Part shown: positions 37,753 to 49,886 of the stretch, in pieces
How positions within the stretch are numbered: the stretch's first letter is position 1
Layout of the letters: every line of letters begins with the position of its first letter
DNA from: Pithys albifrons albifrons
Lineage: Eukaryota > Chordata > Aves > Passeriformes > Thamnophilidae
DNA: 64,000 nucleotides
Assembly (NCBI RefSeq): GCF_047495875.1
Contig: NC_092473.1
Span: forward strand, 11,809,733-11,873,732
Reading direction: 5' to 3'
The notes under the pieces: model-generated
What the model saw: the letters and a program-made list of their open reading frames with translations, nothing else
What the model was told of the DNA's origin: nothing
Database searches by the model: none
Translations under genes and position numbers: made by a program

Positions 37753-38750
37753 TGCAGGCTCCCAGATAACGCATTGCTTTGCATAATTTATTCCAGCCAG
37801 CACAGCAATAATTTTCATAGCCTGTGATCTTCAAGTATGCGATTATCAATCTACAACCCGGCTCCACAGGCCCCAAACGTTAGATTATTCCCAGATAAAG
37901 GAGAAGCAGGATGTTTGGCTCTCCATCACTGCTGGCCAAATGGGTTGTATGGGATAAGATCAAATGCTGTTTTGTTAGATCCCACCATGCCCAAGCAATG
38001 GGTCTTCTCAGGTATTCATCACTGTCAGCTGTTTTGGGAGAGGATTGTCTTTGCCAATGATGCTATTCAATTTCCTGATTGTTCAGCTCGTATCAGTTTA
38101 GCTTGAAAGATAATAAGATAGAAACCAGAGACTTCCCAGTCAATGAAAGGAAACCTCAGAGGCTTTTTTGGTCTTGCGTCTGTCATACTCTGTTGATATT
38201 TTAGCTGCTGAGCACTTGACAGCTGGTTGTAAAACTCTTATTTGCTCCTTTGAGAGAATGAAATGAAGAACGTTTAATTTATTCCATGGAGATTTCCCCA
38301 AGTGACCCATGGAACAGGTCACTTTCTGGCAGATGGACCAAAACTGGAGGGATTTGGAGCTTTCTGTACCCAGGGGAGAAAAAAAATAAAGTGCTTCCAT
38401 TACCACTTTCCTTCTTATTTTTCATCATCAAACCAATTCTGCGTTCTGTGTTTTCCAGCATTGGTTCTACCTCTCATGAGTACCACAAATTACCACTTGC
38501 ATCTATGGGACCAAGCTGACCCTACCAGTTCCAATAAGCATCTCCTGGATGGAGACCTTGATCCAGGATTGCACTGGATTCCATCCATTTCCAGGCAATG
38601 GTGCAACTGGAAACAGCAGCTGGGAGCATTTCTCCTGCAACAGGCACGTGGTGCTCCCCCACCAGCATGGGCAGACATGGAGATGGGTGCCCAGCACCAT
38701 CACTGGAGACATTGCAGCCCATTTAGCAGGTCAGGACATTAAGGGTCTAA

Positions 38751-38769
38751 TGGTTAATGTCATTAACCA
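38751..38769. promoter_or_regulatory. perfect 9-bp palindrome, homeodomain-like half-sites
   Basis: tggttaatg, one spacer base t, then cattaacca: the two arms are exact reverse complements. The GTTAAT half-site is that of HNF1-type homeodomain dimers, but the gap between GGTTAAT and ATTAACC is three bases here rather than the usual one. Function is not known. Confidence 0.4.
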
Positions 38770-41700
38770 ATATCAGATGAAGGCTCCCTTAACTGTGCCA
38801 AGGGCAGGCAGCTGCTCAAAGCAGCACAATAATTATGTATAGACAAAGTAATTATTTTTGTCACATCTTCCTGGCAGGAGAAGACCACTTGTGGGATGGG
38901 TTTAGCTACCTTCCGCAACACGCCTGTGTCTTATTTATCCAGAACAATACTCTCAGTGTGATTTTTCTGTCGTCTTTTTCCTTTTAATGTCGTTTCCAGC
39001 CCACACTGCTTTTAATTTGGTGAGGTAAATTGAGACTGGGAGGGGAAGCTGCAGAAATCCTCTGAACTCCCATTCTCTGAGCAAAACATTCCCCTGAGAT
39101 CTGACGGCATTGCTGAATAGCTGGTCCTTCCCTTCCCAAGGGGCTCGTGAGTCTCAGTGGAAGCAAATGTTATTTTGGATGGCTGTAGTCACTGCATGGC
39201 TGGGTCTTATCACAGGATCTGCTTGCAGCTTTGGAGCCTCCCTGGTGGCTCCTTCCTTACCTGGGGACCTGTGAGTCAGCGGCCCCAGTGCTGCACTATT
39301 TAGAATGTCATGTCAATGAAAGGGACATTACCAGATCGCTGCCTTCAGAGTCCTGGCACTGGGTTGGTGTGGATGGAGGAGAGTTGCTCCCTACACTCTT
39401 ATTTTAAGGATGGACTCAGCCTGCCTGGAGCCATCTAAAGAACATGAAGAATTTGGAGGTCTCTGCTTCTGGGATCCTGGGGCAAAGGAGATGCATCATG
39501 TGATTAATTCTGAACCCATTTCCAGTCTCTTACTGAATGCACTAGTGTTCTCCTGGATCTCCAGTCAGCCTTAAAGTAAGAGAAGAAGTTGAGATGGTGT
39601 CATTAATCCCAGATTTGATGGATTGAATAGCTGGATTCCCCTCTAAATTTTCAATTTGTTCACTGCTTTCACCCATCTTAGGTTTTAGCCAAAGAGTTTA
39701 AGTGCCACAACTGACACATAACTAGTCTTGTCTTGCAGCTTCATCTGCACATCTTGGCTGCTCTCTTCTTTTTCCCCATATCCATTTGGCCCAAAACATA
39801 AATGACCCTTAAATAGCCAGACGGCCAGTGGTGGCAGTCAGACGCAGTACTGCCATTTCCCCTTGTCATGGACATCTTGAAATTGCAGCTTGAAGGTCTG
39901 GATAAGACTTCCCTGTCTGGAGTTCACACCCCTCATCTGTGAGTTACACAACCTTGAAAGGCACACTCTGTTTTGCATGGGGACAACCTCCAAATCTACT
40001 TAATACATGAGTGCTCACTCAGAGGTGTCCTTTCATTTACTGCTTTCACCATCAGCAATCTATAAAAGTTTAGGCTGCCTTAGGGAATCGCTTGCTTTAA
40101 CTCCTTTGCCTTGGTAACAGTGCAGCTGATCCTGGTGCAAACAAGCATCTCCTGGCCTCCTTCCTGCCACGTCGAAGCATCACCCATCCTCTCTGTCTTG
40201 GCTGCCTCCCTCCTCCTTCCTTTTCCTCTGGGTCTACTTGCAAAGTGTTTGCTATAACTATTGAAATGGATATAGTGGCAGTTTGGGGAGAAGATCCTGT
40301 TTAAAGCTCTTTAATTTAAAGAATTCTAATTCACTCCATCCTCAGGCGAGTTATCCAGCTTTGTGGAAGCCTCCTTTTCTCTGGGTGTCAAATAGAAGTA
40401 TGATTTTCCTCAGTCCATATTTAGAGACTTTACTAAGCCTGTGGCCCGCAGGGCATCCCACAAGGTAGCTCACAGGAGGCAGAGACACTTTGGGACACTG
40501 TCCCCATAGAGCTGGGATGCCTCCCTCGATGCTGCAGCCCTGGCCAGGATCTCCCTGGGCACAGCCCCTTTGCCTGAAAACTGCCTTGTCTCTCCTGCTT
40601 GAGACCACAGAACAGCAGGAACCTGAGGCAGGCGGTGCTCAGCAGCCAGGGATCAGTGTGAAGGCAGTTGCTGGGAATAATAATAAGAAACTTGGCTACA
40701 GATCTTCATCCCAGGTTGGGTGCTCCAAGCACTGTACTTAACCCATGTGAAAAATTGGCTGGAGACCTCCTTGCAAACCAGGTGCTGCCTCCAAGACAAC
40801 TGGATAAATAACTCTTCAAGCCAGGGGGGCAGCTCCAGATAGAAGCCACAGGGTAATTCCCTGTGTTTAAAAGACCCCTGCAGTCACTATCCCAAATGAT
40901 TCCTGTCCTGTGCCCGTGTGTGCTCCATTATCTCTCAGGTTGATCCACGTGTCCCAGATTGCTCTGCAATCTCCCCCCGTGTGATATTGTGGGATATTCC
41001 ACCACATTAGCAAGTTGAACATGTTTTTACTGCCCGAAGTCTCTCCATGCAATATTTCACTGTCTCACTGGCTATTATCCTGGCGGCACAAAGTCCCATT
41101 GAAATTCATGGTGCAAGTCGCCCATTTGTTTCCTTTGAGCTTTGCAGGGTTGTTCTATGCAGCTTTATGCATATCATTTTTTGCTATGCAAAGTGAGGGT
41201 AATGACTTTACCTGCTCTCTTTCAAAGCACTGAACAAAGCCTGTCCCCACGCTGTAGACTGATTTTGGAATATTTGTTCTAGGGTTTGAGAGGGATGAAT
41301 CAGAGCTCTTAGGGAATGTGCAATCTGATGCTCTGTAAATAAAACGTAAGTCATGATGCATCTACATGTCTCCAAGGCAGGCATGTGCTCCCTGTCAACC
41401 TTTCTTGCTGGGATCAGCTTCAGAGATGGTTTTGGCAAAGCAAAGTAGCTTCATTTTAATGACAGCCCTGGAATAGCATCACTTGTTTTGGCCAGGGCCT
41501 TGAACCAGCTCTGCCATTTGAGGAAGAGATGATGTCCCTCATGAGTGACAAGGTGGGACTCCCCAAGGAAAGGGTCACTGGACATATCCTCCTGGACATC
41601 AGGAGTGTAGGAGAACTGAAGGCACAGCAATAAAGGAAAATGTTTGCTGTGCAGGCCTTTAGATCCTGGCTGACTTGCCTCTATAGCCACCTCAAACAAG

Positions 41701-44700
41701 GCCAAACCTTGGGTACCCACAGCATGGCTTTGATGTCTTAAATGATGTCTTAAATGAGGCCCCCAAATCAGTGACCACTTGTAAAAATAGGGGTCATGAT
41801 CCGTCTGCTTGGATCTGAACAATGACAAGAAGGGCAGAGACAAGATTTTCCTCTCCATCCACTGCTGTTTAGATATGGCTAAGCAAGCAGGGTGAATTTT
41901 GCCCTGGATGCATGGTTTGAAATGTGTGTTTTGGTGGGCCATGACCCAAATTGCAACTTGAAGATTTGGTGGCAGAATCCTTGGTTTGAAAGCACCCACA
42001 AGCCAAGAGTTATTCCCCAAAGAGACTTGTGAATAACACTGAAAAACTGCTCTGGAGAATTTCTCATTTTCCTCATGGGCAAAGTGCATATGAGAGTGAA
42101 AATAATGACAAAATCTTTAAAGAAATTGCTTGTTGTGAATTATTCACTTTGTTTACTTTCTTGGAGGTCCCAAAAGGAAGGTAGTATGTAATCTGTACTA
42201 CAATAGCATGTCAAGGTATCAAGAGGGGCCAAAAGAAACCATCAACAATGGGTTGAGTCCCCTGGAGCCTTCAGAAAGGACATCTGCTTTTAGAGGTGGG
42301 TGAGGAGTTGAATGTCTACATGACAACTCCACCATCTTCATGGACATCCCCTTATCTGCCAGTGAGTAAAGGTAGGACTAGAGACCAACCCAGACCTGTC
42401 TCCACCAGCTCCAGGTGGTGAGCAGAGCAATTCATGACGTATAACCACTCTGCACCTGGGCTGTGGGCTGGCAGGAGTCCGCCATCCCCACTGCTGTCAC
42501 CTTTTGCTGAATTTCACTGACTACTTCAGAGTTTCAAAGTAAAAAATTAAAAAGAAACTCAGAACAAATGGGAATCTATAAAAACGCATCCAAGCTGCCA
42601 AGTCTACAGCAGATATGATTTGCAATGGATGAGGTATTAACACCCAGAAAAATTGGGGTAATGATGTGCAGTAATATTTGTCATCACCAAGGCTGAGTGT
42701 GTTAAACAAAAATGTTCTGAAATGAAGCTTCTGCCTGGTAAGTTTCCCAGATGTAAATATCGCTGTTGTTTTCCAAACATTCTTTAAATACCATAAGGCC
42801 TTAGTCCACTTACAGCACTAACAGCCCGTAAAATGTCATTTTTTGTTTTCTAATTAGTCTGATGATTTTTAGATTGGATTTGACAACAACAGTGAAGAAG
42901 TATCTCAGGCTGAAAAAAATTATCCCTTGGATGGCAAGTCATCCACAGCCATTCTGGTACATCACTGGGAACTGCACATCCCCTTGTTCTGCTGGATGGG
43001 AACTCACAGTGGGGCAGATCTACTTCTCCTTCAAGCTAAGGGACACTCACAGGGATGTAAAGGGGGAGAACATGCCCTTCCCACAAGGAATATCCTCCCT
43101 TTTTGCTGTTGAGAGCTCTCTTTCATGGTGCATTTTGCACATGCCCAGGGCAGAGAGGGGAGCAAGGCTGGTTGGACTTTTGCCCTCTACGCAAGGTTAG
43201 TTGTTGCTGTTATGGACAGATCTCCATCCCTTGCCCTCATGGGGTCCCATGACAGCAGGGTGGGGACCTCTGACTCTCCCGCAGGCTCTGCACAGAGGCA
43301 GTCACACATCTGGCTGTCACATTGCTACCTTTCCCTCTGAACTCCTCTATTCTGGTGAGCATTTTCCTCTCTCAGAGGACACCAGGTTATCCCAATCAGT
43401 GCAACATAAGGAGAATCCAGATTCAAGCCCTGCTGCTGTGGGCACCACACAGGTACAACTCAGTCCCTTCCCTGAGCAAGGACAGAAGAGACATCGCTCA
43501 CCCAAGGTCACACTGCGTTTACTTATCTAACTCAACGCCTCCCTGTTCTGCATGGGCAAATGGACCAGTGACCAGCCAATGCTCTGTCCCTTGGCCAGCA
43601 TTTCCCTTGCAGGTGATGCTCCAAAAGGCAGCAGAAGAGCTCTCATTCCCATACCCCCTCCACATCACTGGGGAAAGCAGCCAATGTTTTATTAACCACT
43701 TCTCCCTCATGTACCACTTGTTAATCTGGGTTAGGACTGCTTGGACCTGCTGTGTCAGATGTCATCTTCTGCTGGTGGTGGAGGGAAAGGGCCTGCAGAG
43801 GCTCTCCTGACCTGAGACACCTTTCTCACAGCACTCCTCCCGTCATCTCACGTAAATAGATCAGTCATCCCAGCATGGCTACATCTTCTTTTACTCCTTC
43901 CTGTCTTTAATAATATTATCAATGTCTGGTTTAGATTTTTACTAAATATAGGGGCCAGAGCCTGGACTGGCGTCACTTCCTCCCAGAACTGGAACAGCTT
44001 GCTCAGAAGTACTTACTCCTTTTATTAATTTATCCTGGTTTGCAAAGTTGTTTGATAGCACCAAGACTTCCCCTCCCTGCCCCCGATGTTGACCTGGCAG
44101 CTGGTAGGAATGATGCTGCTTAAAGCTTGTCCTTGAACCATAGGTAAAGCTTGAGGTTTGAGGGGCTGCCTCTCCCAAAGCAGCCCTGAGGAGCTGGGCA
44201 CTGTGTGCCAATGGGCAGCAAATTTGCCAAGAACCTTTGGCAAATCTTCCTTCCCCTCTCTGCTTGTCTCCACGGATAAAGACATGCAATGGAGTGCCAG
44301 TGATGTCCATGTCCCCTCTGGGTGATTACTGATCCAGCTGCCAGAGGCCAGATCCAGCTCCAGGGAAGTCATGAACCCCCAGTATTTTTGCCTGCCCCAT
44401 GGGCTGTGTGGCCCCAACAAGGGGGCTGAATCCTTGGACACTCTGCTTCTGGCATGAGGAGGGTGCTGCCAGTGTCTGTTCCCTGCTGAGGGAAGCCAGT
44501 CTGTTCCTTCTTCAGAAAAAGCAGAGAAGGGATGGGATCCCTTATCTCCAGCCTCCTCAGGAAGACATTTGACCCCAGAGCCACCCTCATGGTAGCCCCG
44601 TCTCTTTATTAGTCCAAAGCAATTTCAATGGGAACTCCTTGACTTCAGGGCATTCCATGGGACATGATAGAATGGGACATCCCTGCTCTAGAAAGAAAGG

Positions 44701-44730
44701 GGTCTTCATGCTTCAAGGGCAAGAGTACAG

Positions 44731-44761
44731 GTGGGGGGTGGGGCTGGGGCTGGGGCTGGGG
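44731..44761 (+). repeat. G-run repeat, potential G-quadruplex
   Basis: gtgggg repeats followed by three copies of ggggct give at least four G4 runs with short loops, enough for a G-quadruplex on the plus strand. Confidence 0.6.
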
Positions 44762-45714
44762 AATGGAAGAACTCCAGAGCAAGCAGCTAACACAGAGACC
44801 AACCCCCATAGCCTCCCCAGTGTGCTGGGAGTCAAATCATGCCCATCGTCTCCATCATGCAGGGATATCTCCTGCCTTTCCATGGGCGCTTTCCCTGGGC
44901 TGTGTGTCTAACACAGCCAAGCGCAGAGCCAGGTTGCCAGCTGCCATTTGGAGAGGGGCCATGGCTTGTCTGTTCCCAGGCTGTCTCCCAGCTCTATTAC
45001 TCCATGCTTCAGGTTTTTTGGCTGTGGTGGTGTTGGTGTTGTTGCTATTAAACTGAAAGGAGTAAAATTTCTCTCCTGCACCCCACCTTCTCTGTCTGCC
45101 CTGCCATCTTGCAGGGCTGCAAAAGGAACTTGCAGACTCGAAGGTGGCTTTGGAGATGACTTGAGACACCTCGAGCTGTGTCACAAGAAATGCACAGGCC
45201 AGTCCTTCCCTCAGATGACAGTGCCTGGGGAGAGAGAAGAGCACTGCTGTTCCAAGGGTTGGCTCAGTGCCAGCCACACTTTAATCATCCTGATTAAAGG
45301 TGTGTTGTGTTGCTAAAACAGCATAAAAACCCTGCCAAAATGGGGAGGCAGGATGGCAAACTCTGGGACAGGCAAGGGGTGATTTGAGGCAGGAAGATGC
45401 CTGGGAAGGGCGGAGCACAAGGGCTGGGGATCCCTGGGAGCTCTGGGTGGTGGTCCTTGTCTAGCCCTATTGCTGTCACAGCTCTCCCAGCCAGCTTGCC
45501 CCAGCCCCATGCTCCCAGTGTCCCCTGGCACTGCCCAGCTGGGACTAGTTTGGCCCTTGGAAGTTCAGATGGTGTGAGAGGTGGGGTGGCTGTCATGAAT
45601 ACATGGGGGACACACAGAGGTGTTCACAAAGGCTCACAGGCACAGACGTGTGTGTAAATACAGGCATATAGACACCCAGACACACCCTGGTTCCTGCATT
45701 CCCCCCACTGCCTG

Positions 45715-45715
<1 letters not shown>

Positions 45716-45766
<51 letters not shown>
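45716..45766 (+). repeat. (CA)n dinucleotide microsatellite
   Basis: Fifty-one bases of uninterrupted CA repeat, about 25 copies. It starts the CA-rich block that leads up to the CpG island. Confidence 0.97.
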
Positions 45767-45768
<2 letters not shown>

Positions 45769-46118
45769 AGATACAACCCAACATACAGACACACACCCCA
45801 ACACACTCATCCCTGCACCCCCTCAGGGTGTCACCACACACACACATAAGCACAGTCATACCCACACACACAGGCAGATGTCCCCGACATGCACACTCAC
45901 ACCTTCACAAACACTGCACACTCACAACCCCACTCTCACAAAGTGTCACACACACAGTGCTTGCACACACTGTCATACACACATGCGAGTGTCACAAATA
46001 GTGTCAATGTTGCACACACAGGGTGTGGCACAGTGTCATGCAGTGTCACACGTGCACACAGTGTCACACACAGTGTGTCACACAGTGTCACAGTGCCACA
46101 CACACTGTGTCACACACA
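45767..46118 (+). repeat. CA-rich block with CACAGTGTCA variants
   Basis: After the pure microsatellite the sequence stays CA-rich for 350 bases and becomes a loose array of cacagtgtcaca, densest between 45945 and 46115. Because TGTG and CACA alternate, many copies are also short inverted repeats. The 213-codon His/Thr-rich frame across it is an artefact. Confidence 0.75.
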
Positions 46119-46256
46119 CGCAGCCCCCCCGCCCCTTTGGTGCCAGCCCGACTCTCCCGGCCAAGCCGCTTATCGCTCCGGATTGTGACAGCGCGGACGG
46201 ACCCACCGGGTCCCACCAAGCCCCGGAGAACCCAGCTCCTCCGAACGGAGGCGAGT

Positions 46257-46441
46257 TGTAACCGAGCCGAACCGGTCGTGCCGAGCCGTACCGAGCCGAA
46301 CTAGACTGTGCTAGGCCGAGCTGAGCCGAGGCCAGCTGAGCCGTGCCCCACCGCACCCCTCCGCCTGGCCCGCACCGAGCCGAACTGCGCCGTGCCCATC
46401 CCATTCCACCCGAACCGCGTCGAGCCGAGCCGTGCCGAGAG
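46257..46441 (+). repeat. degenerate (CCGAG)n pentanucleotide array
   Basis: Read in steps of five from 46260 the sequence keeps phase through variants CCGAG, CCGTG, CCGAA, CCGTA and CTGAG for about 185 bases. It is too diverged for a normal microsatellite call but the five-base period is plain. It lies just upstream of, or inside, the putative first exon ending at 46725. Confidence 0.7.
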
Positions 46442-46725
46442 GTGTCTGTGGAGCCCCCCGGGCCTGGCAGCGATGCCCGGCGCCGCCTGCACGGGCAGGG
46501 CTCTCCGCCTGACGCAGTGAGGAGCTGCAGCCCTTCTCTTCTCGGAGGCCGGGCTCCAGCGCTGGGATTTGCTCGGCTCCGGCTGCGTTTCCCTGCCCGC
46601 CTCCTGCCCCCGGCCCGCCCGCCTGGAAGGGCGCGGGGAGCCGCAGCCGCGGGTGCCTCCGCCGCCCATCACCGCGCTTCTGGGCTGGACGCGCCGCCGA
46701 GCGCTGGGAGCCACCGCCGGAGCAG
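46442..46725 (+). other. putative non-coding first exon A (ELFN1 leader?)
   Basis: GC-rich sequence ends in gccggagcag followed by gtaggtgcg, a strong donor with intron starting at 46726. The start is not defined by sequence; 46442 is simply the end of the pentanucleotide array. A 15-codon upstream frame (46473-46520) starts in it. Support is the donor and the CpG context only. Confidence 0.35.
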
Positions 46726-49679
46726 GTAGGTGCGCCCGCAGCCCCAGCCGCAGCCCGCCCGGTCCCCCCGCGTCGCCCCCGACTCCGGGCGGAGCCCCCC
46801 GCCCTGCTCCACACCGGCCCTGCGCCCGGTGTCGCCCCGCCGCGGCGCCCCGCGCTGCCCAAGAGCCGCGTGTGCCCGGCGAGCCCCGCGCAGCCCCCGG
46901 TGGCCGCTCCATGTCGCCAAACTTTTGGAGGCTGCAACCCAGGTTGGGGCTCCGGCGGGAAGAGACCGCGGGCCGGCAGCGGGGGTAGCGAAGCGCCCTC
47001 CCATCCGCGGGCGGGGTGTCCCCAGGCTCCGCCGGGACCCCTCGCGCTGCTCTTCTCCCCCGGGCGAGGGGGAGATCGGACCCGGAGCAGCTCCCCACGG
47101 CCGTGCCGGGGATGCGGAGCCGGGAACCCCGGCAGCCGCCCGGTCCGTGTTCCCTCACCCCCGCTCATGGGGGATCCCCACTTCGGGGTCTTCGCCCCGC
47201 CTGCGGGATGCGCCCGAGCTGGAGCATCCCCGGGGAGCCCCTGCGGCCGCCACTGCAACTGTTGCCTGCGGGAAGCCCCGGTGCTCTAGAGAAGAGCCGG
47301 TGCCGCGGGCAGCAGCGTCCCCTCGGGGACGGGGGTCTTTCGCCCCAGCGCCGCACGGAGCGTTCGGGGCGGGGGCTCTCACTCACCACCCCAAATAACC
47401 CCAGAAGCTCCGAGTCTTGGGGTGGGGGGCTGTGGTACAGCCGCTCCTTGGCTCTGCTCCTCCCGCCCCCCCCCTCAATCCCTTCTGCATTCCCACGCCG
47501 GCAGTTGAGACCTGCCTCCCCCTACACGCGCTCCTTCAGCGGCTATTTCTGTCCTTGCCAAACGCGCCGCACTTAGAGCTTTAATTAAAGAAAATTAGTG
47601 GAGGAGGGCGGGGGGGTGTCCGTGCTCCGGCGAGGCGGGGCCGGTCCCCGGGACCTCGCTGAGTGCGGCTGCCGTCGCGATGATGACTCTGGAGAGTCGG
47701 GGGCAGGTGCCCGCCTGCGAGATTGAGCCGCTTTCGCGATTTTGGTTTTTTTTTTTTAAGAAAAGGCAGGGGGCGGAGGGAGGGATGGAACGGCCACACG
47801 ACGACGCGGGAACGTGTTCCTGCCCGAAGGGTGTGTTGCAGATTTAATTATGATGACAGATGTTGCTGTAAAGTTTTCGAATGCAGGCAGAGCATGGAGC
47901 ACCGGAGCACCGGGACACTCAGCCGTCGGACTAGGGTATTCGCCCGTCGGCGCAGTCAGTGTTAAACCGCCTCCGGAGCTGCCAAAGAATGTTCTTGGTT
48001 GCGTTTTGACTGAGACTCGGCCGGGGCTGGGGGTTCTGAGGACGGCGGGGTGGGGCGGGCGCAGTACCTGGGGATGCCAGGGCAGTGGAGGGCAGGCCCC
48101 CCTTCCCTGGGCAGGCCCACTCCCACCAGCCCAAATCCCCGGAGGTCCCCAGCCTCCGTCCCGTTCGTGTGGAGCGGGGCTGCTCCTCCTGTGCGTGGCG
48201 GGACCCGACGGGCAGCCGCGACCCCGTGCTGCGGATATACCGGCCCTTCGGGGTGCCACCCCTCACACCTCCTTTCCTTCTCCATCTCTCCCTGGAGAGA
48301 AACCTCCCCAGCCCTGCTCATCCCTGCCTTCCCGGGCCGGGCAGCCCGGGGGACCTGCGATGCTGCCCACGTCCAGGATGCGATTTACAGCCCCGGGAAA
48401 GCCCTGCGGAGGGAGGGGAAGGAAGGGACCGGCATCACTAGGCTCCCCCGGGGCAGAGCCGCCGTTCCCGCCTCCGCGGCCGGGGACTCGCCTCCTCCCG
48501 TCAGCTCCGAGCGTTCCGCCGCCGGTTCGCGTTGGATTAAATATTTAGAAGTTTGCAGCGGTGAACAAAGCGATCGTTAATAGAAATTGATGGCACCGAT
48601 AAGAAAGGGGTGGCACCGGCGGTGGCAACGGCGCGACTCAGCGGGAGCGGGCGGGGCGCTCCGGGGAGGGTTTTTAAGAGGTTTCACCCCAAGTTTGTTG
48701 CTCTCAAGGCTGTGACAGCGCCCAAGCTCAGGAGCTGCTCTTCACATTTCCGAGGGAAAAAGCGGATTTTTCCGCCTTTTCTCGCTGGAAAGAATAACCC
48801 TGTGCTTATGCACAGTCGAGGCAATCCGCAGGAGTTTAGCCCCTAAAATACCCCCCTGTGCTGCCTAGCACCTTGCAGGGCTCACCCTCCCTCAGACCTC
48901 CTGGGTTTGCCCCTGCATCGGTGGGCAGCGGGCAGCGGAGTGCTGTCAGTGGGGTTCGGGAGCGTGTCCCCAGCCCCCCAAAGTGCAGTGCTGGGCAGCG
49001 GGAAGACCCCTGTCCTGGGGGAAGGCTGGAGCATGGGTGAAATTTGACCAGTGACCTGGAGGAGCAAGTGGCCCTCGGGATGGGAGCAACCTCCCGGGGG
49101 GAAGAGTGGGTGGAGGAGACACGGGACCGGCCGGGGGCACAGTGCCTGGTGGCTGGAGAGCCTCAATCCCCCATATCGGCCTCCGCCGTCCCGCTCCGAG
49201 CTTGAGTAAACGTTTCTGTCAGCGGCGTGGATGGTGCAGCGTTCGGCAGAGCGGGATGCGGTCCTGGCGCGGGTGCGGAGGCAGAGGAAGTGGGGGAGGA
49301 AGGACGGGCTGGGATGGGATAGAGCGGACGAGCAAAGAGGCAAAGAAGGGACGAGGGTCGCTCGGGGACCGGCGTGGGGTGCGGGCCCACCCACGCCCTC
49401 TCCCCAGCAGCCGCTACTCGGTGGGAACCAGCGGTGTTGGACAGCACCTTGGCGTGCGGATGAGGAGAGCGGAGGGTAGAGAGGAAAGCCTTGGAGGTGA
49501 CACGACGCCCCAGTAATGGGCGCCTGATTCGGTCTGTATCCCCTAGGGCGGGTCGGTACCCACGCCCGCCCACCCCCCTCACCCCTCACTAGGGGACGCT
49601 CCCCCGGCCCGGCGTTGCCCACGCGTGTCCCAGCCCGGCCGCCCCTCCGGGCTGGGGCAGCGCCGCTCTGTGACAGCAG

Positions 49680-49886
49680 AAAGTGGCTGGAAAGGGGCGA
49701 GGCGTCACACGCTCTGCCTCCGGGAGGCAGGGAAAGGCTGAGGGACCGATGGGAAGGCATGAATGAATGAATCTCCATAAAGAGCCCCAAGCAGCAGGGA
49801 GAGGGAGAGAGGAGGAGGAGGAAGAAGGAGGAGAGGAGGAGGAAGAGCCGGAGCAGGGCAGGCAGCAGCAGACGTGACGCCGGCAG
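49680..49886 (+). other. putative non-coding first exon B (ELFN1 leader?)
   Basis: A purine-rich stretch with gaggagg repeats, typical of 5' leaders, ends gacgccggcag followed by gtaaggggg, a near-consensus donor; the intron starts at 49887. ccataaag at 49776-49783 is AT-rich but inside the exon, so it is unlikely to be a TATA box. Four upstream ATGs occur between 49749 and 49769. The start at 49680 is a guess from composition. Confidence 0.4.
49767..49877 (+). other. upstream ORF in putative leader exon B, 36 codons
   Basis: The last of four clustered ATGs opens a 36-codon frame rich in Glu that closes nine bases before the donor. The three earlier ATGs (49749, 49759, 49763) open frames of only five, three and five codons. 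If the exon is a real leader these would lower translation of the main frame. They are not proposed as a functional peptide. Confidence 0.3.

Larger units (their letters stand above)
32182..45715. other. intergenic, no gene recognised
   Basis: About 13.5 kb without a supportable exon. It holds an alternating GT/GC run (37725-37752), a 19-base palindrome (38751-38769), a small tandem duplication (two copies of gatgtcttaaat at 41732-41755), a G-rich run (44731-44761) and several segments that look conserved. The longest frame outside a repeat or island is 212 codons on the minus strand (41451-42089); it has no recognised domain and is within chance expectation for this length of DNA. Confidence 0.5.

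Noticed and set aside
45620..46261. 213-codon His/Thr-rich frame
   Set aside because: Translation of the CA microsatellite and CA-rich block.
46311..47258. 315-codon minus-strand frame in the CpG island, and 285-codon and plus-strand frames over the same bases
   Set aside because: Stops are rare in DNA this rich in G and C; the products are Gly/Arg/Ala/Pro-rich with no domain, and open frames occur on both strands over the same bases.
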